A DNA stretch of 22,386 nt from NCBI GenBank assembly GCA_900554205.1, contig USGM01000053.1, positions 1-22,386 on the forward strand, in the 5' to 3' direction. Under the pieces are notes generated by a model. It saw nothing but the letters and a program-made list of their open reading frames with translations. It did no database searches and was not told the origin of the DNA. The position numbers and the translations under genes were made by a program. This document shows, in pieces, positions 1 to 6,487 of this stretch (the first letter of the stretch is position 1; each line of letters begins with the position of its first letter). The stretch is from an uncultured Lachnospiraceae bacterium. Its GTDB lineage: Bacteria; Bacillota; Clostridia; Lachnospirales; Lachnospiraceae.

Positions 1-1499
1 CAAAGGTAAAGGTGATCCGTGATGCGGATGGCATGATCGCTGAAACGCAGATGCGAGATTGTAAGTCCTCTCGACTTTTTGGAATCATATTCAAAGTAGC
101 CCTGCACCTGTTTTCCGGTGTGAGTGCCGATGATCTTGACAATATTCTTCGTCGCGCTGACCGTGCCGTCCCCGCCCAGCCCCCAGAACTTGCAGGACAC
201 GGTGTCGGGGGCGGGAGGCGCGAAGGCAGCGTCAAGGGGCAGCGACAGACCTGTGACGTCATCCGTGATGCCAACCGTGAAGAATTTCTTCTGATAGTTC
301 TGGTAGACGGCGGCGATCTGCCCGGGAGTGGTGTCCTTCGAGCTTAAGCCGTAGCGTCCGGAAAAGACGCGGAGGGCGGGATGGGGGGAGCCGCACCGGT
401 CGGTTCCGACGGCGAGCAGACCGCTCTGCTCAAGGGCGGACATGACATCGAGGTAGAGCGGTTCGCCGGGCGCGCCGGGCTCCTTTGTGCGGCTCAGCAC
501 CGTGATCTGGCGCACGGAGGCAGGCAGCTTTTGAATAAAGTGCGCTGTGCTGAAGGGGCGGTAGAGGTGGACGTTGATCAGACCGTATTTTTCATCGGGA
601 CAGGTGAGCAGATATTCGCGGATCGTCTCACAGATGCTTCCCATGGCGACAAGGACGTGCGTGGCATCCGGCGCGCCGTAATAGTCGAACAGACCATAGT
701 TGGTGCCGAGCGCCGCATTGATTTTCGAGAGCTGCTGTTCCACAATGCCGGGCAGGGCATTGTAGAAAGGGTTAGCTGCCTCCCTCGTCTGGAAAAAGAT
801 GTCCGGACTCTGGGCGGAGCCGTAAATTTTCGCATGATGGGGATGGAGACAGTCCTCGCGGAAGCGGGAGAGGGCTTCCGTATCTGTGAATGCTTTTAAG
901 GTTTTATAATCCCAGACGGATATTTTCTGCAGCTCATGCGAGGTGCGGAAGCCGTCAAAGAAGCTGATAAAGGGGATCCTGCCGCTGAGGGCGGCGAGGT
1001 GGGGAACAGGCGACAGATCCATGACCTCCTGTACTCCGGCACATGCCCAGATGGCAACGCCGGTCTGGCGGCAGGCATAGATGTCGGAGTGATCGCCGAA
1101 GATGGAGAGAGCGTGGGTCGCCAGCGCACGGGATGCAACGTGAAGAACACCCGGCAGCAGTTCTCCCGCCATACGGTAGAGGTTGGGGATCATGAGGAGC
1201 AGTCCCTGTGAGGAAGTGAAGGTTGTGGCGAGCAACCCGGAGAGCAGTGCTCCGTGCATGGTGCCTGCTGCACCAGCCTCGGACTGCATCTGGACAAGCT
1301 GCAGGGGTGTTCCGTAGATTGTCTCCCTGCCGTCGGCAGCCCAGCTGTCGCACAGCTCTGCCATGGGGGAAGAGGGGGTGATGGGATAGATTGCGGCAGC
1401 TTCGCTGTATGCGTAGGCGACATGCGCCGCTGCGGTATTGCCGTCCATGATTTTCAGACTGCGTTCCCGCCTGTTTACAGATGTATGATTTTTTTGCAT
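1..1499 (-). CDS. nifJ: Pyruvate:ferredoxin (flavodoxin) oxidoreductase, N-terminal part, cut by window edge
   Basis: Catalyses CoA-dependent oxidative decarboxylation of pyruvate to acetyl-CoA and CO2 with reduction of ferredoxin, the central pyruvate step of anaerobic clostridia. About 499 codons are present of a family protein usually near 1,170-1,200 residues, and the frame runs off the left end with no stop. The N-terminus has the family hallmark MDGNTAAAHVAYAYSE (from residue 18) followed by IYPITPSSPMAE, the pyruvate/TPP-binding domain I. Further on are GSAQSPDIFFQ, KFFTVGITDDVT and GGDGTVSATKN, then YDSKKSRGLTISHLRF, all typical of domains II-III. The start at 1499 has AGGAGG about 7 bases upstream. 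The gene is co-directional with the Fe-S assembly genes sufC and the SufB-like gene, which suits a protein carrying several [4Fe-4S] clusters. The downstream cofactor domains lie outside the window. Confidence 0.95.
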   Translation of the reverse strand, partial: MQKNHTSVNRRERSLKIMDGNTAAAHVAYAYSEAAAIYPITPSSPMAELCDSWAADGRETIYGTPLQLVQMQSEAGAAGTMHGALLSGLLATTFTSSQGLLLMIPNLYRMAGELLPGVLHVASRALATHALSIFGDHSDIYACRQTGVAIWACAGVQEVMDLSPVPHLAALSGRIPFISFFDGFRTSHELQKISVWDYKTLKAFTDTEALSRFREDCLHPHHAKIYGSAQSPDIFFQTREAANPFYNALPGIVEQQLSKINAALGTNYGLFDYYGAPDATHVLVAMGSICETIREYLLTCPDEKYGLINVHLYRPFSTAHFIQKLPASVRQITVLSRTKEPGAPGEPLYLDVMSALEQSGLLAVGTDRCGSPHPALRVFSGRYGLSSKDTTPGQIAAVYQNYQKKFFTVGITDDVTGLSLPLDAAFAPPAPDTVSCKFWGLGGDGTVSATKNIVKIIGTHTGKQVQGYFEYDSKKSRGLTISHLRFSDHAIRITDHLYL

Positions 1500-1550
1500 A
1501 AAAAAAGCCTCCTGACAATGACATTGTCTCCGGGAGACCTTTTTTTATGC
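1496..1550 (-). terminator. Terminator-like hairpin between the SufB-like gene and nifJ, overlapping the nifJ ribosome site
   Basis: A perfect 12-bp inverted repeat, GCATAAAAAAAG and CTTTTTTTATGC, spans 1496-1507 and 1539-1550. Inside it are GTCTC/GAGAC and ACAATG/CATTGT palindromes. Read on the minus strand, the structure ends in a U-run directly before the nifJ start, like an intrinsic terminator. The AGGAGG of nifJ lies in its 3' arm. Termination is inferred from form only. Confidence 0.65.
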
Positions 1551-1573
1551 GTAGTGTGCATGGCGGTACAAGT

Positions 1574-2491
1574 TTATTTCAGGAAGCCGTTGACAATCTG
1601 TGCCTCAGCCTCAGCCTCGGTCAGACCCAGTGTCATCAGCTTGGTGATCTGCTCACCGGCGATTTTTCCAATGGCGGCCTCGTGGATCAGCTCCGCGTCG
1701 AGATCGTTTGCGGTGATCTCCGGGATTGCGCTGATCTTTGCGTGATCCATAATAATGCCGTCACATTCGGAATGACCGGCACAGCGGTTGTTTCCGTTGA
1801 TCTTTGAGAGGAAGGTCTGGGTCGATTCGTCTCTGGCGACGGAGCGAGAGATGATGTTTGCGCTCGAGCCTGCGCCGTTTAAGTCAACGTGGAAGGAGGT
1901 CTGTGCGGTCTGGTGTCCGTGTGTCATCAGCTTTTCCGTGACGATGATTTTTGCACCGTCAGCGAGCGTCGCCTTGGTCGAGCGGACGGTGGAGTCCACG
2001 CCCTTGATCTGAACCATCTCCATCTCCATGAAGCTGTTTTCGCCGAGCTCAACGACCGTCTCGGGGTTCATGATGCGCTCACCCTTGCCGTCGCCGCTTC
2101 CGTAATGCTTTTCCACATATTTTACATGTGAGTTCTTTCCAATATAGAAGGAATGAATGCCGTCGTGCTTGCTGTCGGCGTCTCCGCCGTTGTGAATACC
2201 GCACCCGGCGATGATGGTGACGTCGCAGTCGTCGCCCACATAGAAGTCGTTGTATACCATCTCCGTCAGACCGCTCTGGCTTAAAACGACGGGAATGTGT
2301 ACGCTCTCATTCTTCGTTCCGGGCTTGATTAATATATCGATTCCCTGCTTGTCGGTCTTTGTCACAATATCAATATGGGCTGTCGTAGCACGCGCCGCAC
2401 TCTTTCCGTTGGCACGGATGTTGTAGGCACCGGCGGGCATCTCATGTAGCCCGGCTACCTGCTCCAGCAGATTTTTCTGTATCTCATCCAT
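1574..2491 (-). CDS. SufB/SufD-family Fe-S cluster assembly scaffold (short, SmsB-like)
   Basis: Partner of the SufC ATPase in cytoplasmic Fe-S cluster assembly. It is 305 residues, much shorter than classical SufB or SufD (over 400), and lacks their N-terminal helical region. The beta-helix core is recognisable. Near the C-terminus it has NGNNRCAGHSECDGIIMD, whose ECD cysteine aligns with the cluster-assembly cysteine of SufB, and then IPEITANDLDAELIHEAAIGKI, carrying the conserved histidine of the SufB/SufD family. The start at 2491 follows GAAAGGAA, 23 bp after sufC, so the two are co-transcribed. No SufD, SufS or SufU gene is adjacent. This matches the minimal two-gene SUF-like arrangement (called SMS) known from archaea and anaerobic bacteria. 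Whether it is best called SufB, SufD or SmsB needs a phylogeny. Confidence 0.88.
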   Translation of the reverse strand: MDEIQKNLLEQVAGLHEMPAGAYNIRANGKSAARATTAHIDIVTKTDKQGIDILIKPGTKNESVHIPVVLSQSGLTEMVYNDFYVGDDCDVTIIAGCGIHNGGDADSKHDGIHSFYIGKNSHVKYVEKHYGSGDGKGERIMNPETVVELGENSFMEMEMVQIKGVDSTVRSTKATLADGAKIIVTEKLMTHGHQTAQTSFHVDLNGAGSSANIISRSVARDESTQTFLSKINGNNRCAGHSECDGIIMDHAKISAIPEITANDLDAELIHEAAIGKIAGEQITKLMTLGLTEAEAEAQIVNGFLK

Positions 2492-2514
2492 GATGGTTTG
2501 TTCCTTTCTGTTCG

Positions 2515-3240
2515 TTATGACTGCTGATAGAACCGGCAGCCCTCTGTACCCTTTAAAAGCTCGGGAAGAATGTCATCCCTGCGTCCCTTTGCCTGAACGG
2601 TTCCGTTTGCCAGAACGACAATCTCGTCCGCGATGTTGAGGATGCGCTCCTGATGCGAGATGATAATCAGCGAGTTGTCGCTTGACGCATGCATCTCCTC
2701 GAATACCTTGATGAGATTGTTAAAGCTCCAGAGATCGATGCCCGCCTCCGGCTCGTCAAAAACGGAGAGAGGAGTATTCCGCGCTATGATGGTTGCAATT
2801 TCAATTCTCTTTAATTCGCCGCCGGAAAGACTGCCGTCAACATCGCGGTTAATATAATCTCTGGCACACAGACCGACCTTGGAGAGATAGTCGCAGACGT
2901 TGGGAAGCTTGACCTGGTTGCCTGCAGCGAGAGTAATCAGATCTTTCACCTTGATCCCCTTGAAGCGGACGGGCTGCTGGAAAGCAAAGCTGATTCCCTC
3001 CTTGGCGCGTTCGGTGATGCTTAAGCCGGTGATGTCCTTTCCGTTGAAAAGGATCTTTCCGGACGTAGGCTGTTCGATACCCATGATCAGTTTTGCAAGG
3101 GTCGATTTTCCTCCGCCGTTCGGTCCGGTGATGGCGATAAAGGTATGATCCTCAAAGGTGAGGTTGAGATCCCTTATGATCTCTTTCTGACCGTCCCCCG
3201 CATCGGCTACCTGAAAGGAGAGATTTTGTAATTCGAGCAT
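2515..3240 (-). CDS. sufC: SufC-type ATPase of Fe-S cluster assembly
   Basis: Soluble ABC-type ATPase that drives conformational change of the SufB/D scaffold during Fe-S cluster assembly. The 241 residues show Walker A GPNGGGKST (39-47), a Q-loop FAFQQPVRFKG (about 91), the ABC signature LSGGELKRIEIA (about 139), Walker B with D-loop LSVFDEPEAGIDLWSF, and the switch histidine in IIISHQE. The FQQP and GID-type D-loop stretches resemble SufC rather than an import or export ATPase. No membrane subunit follows. The start at 3240 is preceded by AGGAGG with 5-base spacing. It is the first gene of the sufC-sufB-like unit. The 5' leader contains a GNRA-capped hairpin at 3257-3272. Confidence 0.93.
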   Translation of the reverse strand: MLELQNLSFQVADAGDGQKEIIRDLNLTFEDHTFIAITGPNGGGKSTLAKLIMGIEQPTSGKILFNGKDITGLSITERAKEGISFAFQQPVRFKGIKVKDLITLAAGNQVKLPNVCDYLSKVGLCARDYINRDVDGSLSGGELKRIEIATIIARNTPLSVFDEPEAGIDLWSFNNLIKVFEEMHASSDNSLIIISHQERILNIADEIVVLANGTVQAKGRRDDILPELLKGTEGCRFYQQS

Positions 3241-3256
3241 AATTTCCTCCTGATAA

Positions 3257-3272
3257 CTGCCGTCTCCGGCAG
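3257..3272 (-). promoter_or_regulatory. GNRA-capped hairpin in the sufC leader
   Basis: On the minus strand CTGCCG and CGGCAG pair perfectly around a GAGA tetraloop. The hairpin lies 7 bases before the AGGAGG of sufC. It could stabilise the leader or influence translation; no regulator is evident. Confidence 0.45.
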
Positions 3273-3317
3273 ATTATGTATATAACATTTTATCAGTATA
3301 ACACAGATTACCGGAAA

Positions 3318-3347
3318 ACTATACCTCTTTTCTAAAAAGACAGTAAA
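3318..3347 (-). promoter_or_regulatory. Possible sigma-A promoter for sufC
   Basis: Minus strand TTTACT (3347-3342), an 18-bp spacer and TATAGT (3323-3318). A second -10-like TATACT at 3300-3295 lacks a good -35 element. The region 3241-3383 has no gene and is AT-rich. Confidence 0.35.
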
Positions 3348-3383
3348 AAAGAAAATATTTTGTTACAAAAAATTAGCTCTTAC

Positions 3384-3412
3384 TTGTTATCAATAGGTAA
3401 ATGTGGTAGAAT
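3384..3412 (+). promoter_or_regulatory. Sigma-A promoter of the chemotaxis receptor gene
   Basis: TTGTTA (3384-3389), a 17-bp spacer and TAGAAT (3407-3412). Transcription should begin near 3419, downstream of an in-frame GTG at 3403. This supports the ATG at 3451 as the real start. Confidence 0.65.
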
Positions 3413-3450
3413 TTATTCGGATTTTTAGCATATTTCGGAGGGGAGAGACA

Positions 3451-4926
3451 ATGAACGATGTTTTTTCTGAAAAAGGCCATATCAATTATGTGGCTACAAT
3501 GGGACATACGGTAGTAAATACGGTTCTGCTTCTGGCTTATGCGGTAGAGCTGATCAAGGGTTCGAGGACACCGCTGTACTTTACGGTTTTTGCCCTGCTC
3601 TGCGTGGTGCCGGTCGTTACGGAGCACATTCTGTATCGCAGGAATCATGAGGATGGAAAGATCATACATATCATAGGCGATTCCTACGGGGCGCTGTATC
3701 TGTTTGCTGTTTTCACATCGAACAGTCTTTTGACATTTACTTATGCTTTTCCCATGTTTTTGATCATTATTCTCTATATGGATGTAAAGTTTTGTGCGCT
3801 GGTCGGTGCGTTCTGCTTTCTCGGCAATGTGGTGAGCGTTGCGGTTACGGCATTTTCCAAGGGTTATGCGCCGGAGCAGATACCGGATGTGGAGATCCGT
3901 ATTCTATGCACGCTGCTGACGGCGGCATATATGGTCGTGACGACGGTGGCGGTAAAAAAGGTAAACGGCGCAAAGCTCGAGCAGATCGAGAAGCAGAAGG
4001 AAGCAGCCCATGCGCTGACCGACAATGTGTTGCAGACCTCCGGTGACATGATTACGGGAATCCGGCAGGTGTCAGAGAAGATGGAGCAGCTCGGTATTTC
4101 CATGGAGCAGATTCACAGCTCGATGGGCGAGGTATCGACCGGCAGCTCTGAGACGGCGGAATCTGTACAGCAGCAGTTGCAGAAGACGGAAGTAATCCAG
4201 CAGCACATTGCGAAGGTTAAGGATACGGCGGTTGAGATTGAGGAAAATATGAATACAACGGCGGAGAAGGTGACGACCGGCAGACAGCAGATGGATGCGC
4301 TGGCAGAGCAGGTTGAAAAGTCCATGACGGCAAACCGGCAGGTGCTGGAGCAGATGAAGGCGCTCAGCGAGTACACCGGACAGATGAATACGATCATCGA
4401 GACGATCACAAGCATTGCCAACAGCACCGGAATGCTGGCTCTGAATGCAAGTATCGAGGCGGCGCGCGCGGGGGAAGCCGGAAAGGGCTTCGCAGTGGTT
4501 GCCAGTCAGATTTCCGGTCTTGCGAATCAGACGAAGGCGGCTACCGTGAACATCACGGATCTGATCGGTCATATCAATCAGGAGCTTGTCTCTGTTGAGG
4601 AAGCGGTGGATGTCGTCACGGAGAGCAACAGGGCGAACGCGGAGAGCACGCGCGTTGTGGGCGAGAATTTTGAGGGAATCACACAGGGAACGGAAAATGT
4701 AGAAGCCCAGACAAAGGAACTGATGGGAATTGTCGGTGAGCTTGAGACGGCGAATGCAGACATTGTGGAACACATCCAGACTGTTTCGGCGATTACGGAG
4801 GAGGTTTCCGCGCATGCAAACGAGACATTCAATGCCTGCGAGGAAAACAGTCTGCTCGTTGAGACGGTGACAGGTGTTGTCGGGGAGCTCAGCAGCAACG
4901 CCGAAAAGCTCCAGAACGCAAAATAA
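3451..4926 (+). CDS. Methyl-accepting chemotaxis protein with polytopic N-terminus
   Basis: Membrane chemoreceptor that signals to CheA/CheW. The first ~170 residues form about six hydrophobic segments (near 12-32, 36-57, 71-87, 89-110, 112-134 and 148-168), with no large extracytoplasmic ligand domain. The rest (to 491) is a long coiled-coil signalling region. Its hairpin tip, near residues 320-360, contains LALNASIEAARAGEAGKGFAVVA, diagnostic of the MCP signalling domain. No HAMP domain is obvious between the last membrane segment and the coiled coil. The start at 3451 is chosen because GGAGGGG lies 7 bases upstream and the promoter at 3384-3412 would leave the in-frame GTG at 3403 outside the transcript. 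No che or flagellar genes are nearby, so it is an orphan receptor. The ligand is unknown; sensing through the membrane bundle is an inference. Confidence 0.93.
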   Translation: MNDVFSEKGHINYVATMGHTVVNTVLLLAYAVELIKGSRTPLYFTVFALLCVVPVVTEHILYRRNHEDGKIIHIIGDSYGALYLFAVFTSNSLLTFTYAFPMFLIIILYMDVKFCALVGAFCFLGNVVSVAVTAFSKGYAPEQIPDVEIRILCTLLTAAYMVVTTVAVKKVNGAKLEQIEKQKEAAHALTDNVLQTSGDMITGIRQVSEKMEQLGISMEQIHSSMGEVSTGSSETAESVQQQLQKTEVIQQHIAKVKDTAVEIEENMNTTAEKVTTGRQQMDALAEQVEKSMTANRQVLEQMKALSEYTGQMNTIIETITSIANSTGMLALNASIEAARAGEAGKGFAVVASQISGLANQTKAATVNITDLIGHINQELVSVEEAVDVVTESNRANAESTRVVGENFEGITQGTENVEAQTKELMGIVGELETANADIVEHIQTVSAITEEVSAHANETFNACEENSLLVETVTGVVGELSSNAEKLQNAK

Positions 4927-4947
4927 AAAACCTTATAAAAATAATGC

Positions 4948-4976
4948 TTGACTTTTTTATAAAAAGCGGTTATTAT
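4948..4976 (+). promoter_or_regulatory. Sigma-A promoter of tRNA-Arg
   Basis: TTGACT (4948-4953), a 17-bp spacer and TATTAT (4971-4976), 34 bp before the mature tRNA. It overlaps an AT-only inverted repeat (TTATAAAAA at 4933-4941, TTTTTATAA at 4954-4962) just after the receptor gene. Confidence 0.7.
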
Positions 4977-5010
4977 ATCTAATGTTGCAGGTGATACTGC
5001 AAGATAGAGT

Positions 5011-5084
5011 GTGCGTGTAGCTCAGCTGGATAGAGCGACTGGCTACGGACCAGTAGGTCGAGGGTTCGAATCCTTTCACGCACG
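5011..5084 (+). tRNA. tRNA-Arg(ACG)
   Basis: A full cloverleaf is readable. The acceptor is GTGCGTG with CACGCAC, the D-arm GCTC/GAGC, the anticodon stem ACTGG/CCAGT around loop CTACGGA (anticodon ACG, 5045-5047), and the T-arm has the TTCGAAT loop. Discriminator G at 5084; CCA is not encoded. ACG is expected to be deaminated to ICG by TadA. It has its own promoter and terminator. Confidence 0.97.
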
Positions 5085-5090
5085 GCATAA

Positions 5091-5119
5091 GGCTCAGACG
5101 GTTGTCTGGGTCTTTTTTT
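5091..5119 (+). terminator. Intrinsic terminator after tRNA-Arg
   Basis: GGCTCAGAC and GTCTGGGTC form a 9-bp stem (two G-U type pairs) with a 4-base loop, followed by seven T. Confidence 0.9.
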
Positions 5120-5134
5120 GTGCCTTTTGCCCTC

Positions 5135-5163
5135 TTGACAGCCCCACAATTTCCAACTATAAT
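5135..5163 (+). promoter_or_regulatory. Perfect-consensus sigma-A promoter of the TetR/ATC-hydrolase operon
   Basis: TTGACA (5135-5140), exactly 17 bp, then TATAAT (5158-5163). Such a strong promoter makes sense only if repressed, and the palindromes at 5161-5190 begin inside the -10 element. Confidence 0.9.
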
Positions 5164-5190
5164 TACAGTGTAATTGATTACAGCGTAATT
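5161..5190 (+). promoter_or_regulatory. Tandem palindromic operator, probable TetR autorepression site
   Basis: AATTACA-G-TGTAATT (5161-5175) is a perfect palindrome. ATTAC-AGC-GTAAT (5177-5189) is a second with the same half-sites, centred 15 bp further on. They cover the end of the -10 box and the transcription start, just upstream of a TetR gene. Confidence 0.75.
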
Positions 5191-5210
5191 GAAATGAACG
5201 GAGTGACAAT

Positions 5211-5819
5211 ATGGCATTGAGGGATCATTCGCTGGACAATAAAATCATAGATGCGGCGTGGAAGGAGTTTTCGGACAAGGGCTATATGGGCGCTTCCCTT
5301 CGGAAGATTGCGGAGAATGCGGGCGTCACCGTCGGTGCGATCCAGACCCGGTACAAATCGAAGGATGATCTGTTCGCAAGTCTCTTAGCGCCGCTGCTCA
5401 ATGAGATTGAAGCGACCTTCCGAAGTGTGAAATCCGATTATTATTCCGGCGAGGGTACGGAGCTTCTGACGCAGTTAAAAACCTCCATGCAGCACGAGTC
5501 GAAGGCGATTCTTCACCTGATCTTTTCGCACTACGAGGAGGCGGAATTACTTTTCTACCGCAGCGCGGGCAGCAGCGTGGAGCATTATTTCGACATGGTG
5601 GTGAAAAGTAAGATCGAGGAAAGTATCTCTTTCTTCCGGAGCGCAGGCTATACCGGCGTGGATGAGAAGCTGTTGGGGCTTCTGATTTCCATGCAATTTG
5701 ACAGTTATCGCCGGATTGTTGCCGAATGCCCAGACCGGCAGGCTGCGGAAGCCTGTATGAACTCGCTGATGACCTATCACTATGGCGGCTGGGTTGCGCT
5801 CTTTGACTCTGTAAAATAA
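5211..5819 (+). CDS. TetR/AcrR-family transcriptional regulator
   Basis: Probable ligand-responsive repressor of its own operon. Of 202 residues, the first ~60 form the TetR-type helix-turn-helix: KIIDAAWKEFSDKGYMGASLRKIAENAGVT, then the recognition helix region VGAIQTRYKSKDDLFASLL. The C-terminal part is an all-helical ligand and dimer domain with no close match that I recognise. The start at 5211 follows CGGAGTGAC. The ATC-hydrolase-like gene starts 19 bp after the stop, so the effector may be linked to that enzyme's substrate. Palindromes on the promoter suggest autorepression. The ligand cannot be read from the sequence. Confidence 0.92.
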   Translation: MALRDHSLDNKIIDAAWKEFSDKGYMGASLRKIAENAGVTVGAIQTRYKSKDDLFASLLAPLLNEIEATFRSVKSDYYSGEGTELLTQLKTSMQHESKAILHLIFSHYEEAELLFYRSAGSSVEHYFDMVVKSKIEESISFFRSAGYTGVDEKLLGLLISMQFDSYRRIVAECPDRQAAEACMNSLMTYHYGGWVALFDSVK

Positions 5820-5838
5820 ACACGGGAGGGTATGTGAC

Positions 5839-6465
5839 ATGAAATATAATGGTTTCTATTTCTGGATGTTCAAGCGTTCCATGAGAAAGGTTCTTGCGGA
5901 AAAATATGATAAGCAGTATGCTGCGGAGATTATGAAAAAGAGTAAAAAGGTTTATCGGGAGCTGGTAGCGAAAGCGGACGATATCGGCGATGATAACCCC
6001 ATGGCGTACAACGAATTGTTTGCGCTGGCGTTTGTCGCACCATATGTGGCGAGCGGTAAGAGGATTCCGCCGGAGACCGTACAGGAAATGATGCGGCGCT
6101 CGCTCTATGACATCAAGTGGTATTTTGGCAGGACGGATCTGAACACGGAAAAGGGAAAGGCGGAGAATAAGAAGAGCATCGTCAAGTATGCCAAATGGTA
6201 CACACCGGAAAAAGAGAAGCAGTATCCGACCTCCTTCAAGGTGGATTTTGTCGGACAACCGCATGAGGGAGCGTGCTACTACCGCATCACCCGCTGTCCG
6301 ATCTGTGACTATGCGGAAAGGCTGGGAGTCAGAGAGCTGATGCCGCTGTTCTGTGAGCTGGACGAAGTGATGATTACGCTCCAGCACGGCGTACTGCACC
6401 GGCAGCAGACGCTTGCCTCAGGCGGAGAATACTGCGATTATTACATTACGGGCGACCGGGAGTAA
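5839..6465 (+). CDS. L-2-amino-thiazoline-4-carboxylic acid hydrolase family protein
   Basis: 208 residues that match the ATC hydrolase family, whose founding Pseudomonas enzyme opens 2-aminothiazoline-4-carboxylate toward cysteine. The C-terminal half carries the family pattern: CPICDYAERLGVRELMPLFC, then an acidic position in ELDEVMI, then HRQQTLASGGEYCDYYI. The three spaced cysteines and the final Arg...Gly...CDYY block are the recognisable core. The start at 5839 has GGGAGGG 8 bases upstream. It follows the TetR gene by 19 bp and surely shares its promoter. In most Firmicutes the true substrate of this family is not established, so the enzyme name is a family label. No clear terminator separates it from the convergent HTH gene. 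Confidence 0.85.
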   Translation: MKYNGFYFWMFKRSMRKVLAEKYDKQYAAEIMKKSKKVYRELVAKADDIGDDNPMAYNELFALAFVAPYVASGKRIPPETVQEMMRRSLYDIKWYFGRTDLNTEKGKAENKKSIVKYAKWYTPEKEKQYPTSFKVDFVGQPHEGACYYRITRCPICDYAERLGVRELMPLFCELDEVMITLQHGVLHRQQTLASGGEYCDYYITGDRE

Positions 6466-6487
6466 TCCTGATTGCCCGATTCTCATT

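Noticed and set aside
955..1524. Minus-strand frame of 189 codons overlapping nifJ
   Set aside because: Out of frame with nifJ, which shows continuous family motifs from 1499 to the window edge.
3403..3450. N-terminal extension of the chemoreceptor from GTG 3403
   Set aside because: The codon lies before the -10 box of the promoter, and ATG 3451 has a strong ribosome site.
5398..6399. Long minus-strand frame of 333 codons
   Set aside because: Antisense of the TetR and ATC-hydrolase genes; Arg/His/Ser-rich composition and no family motif.
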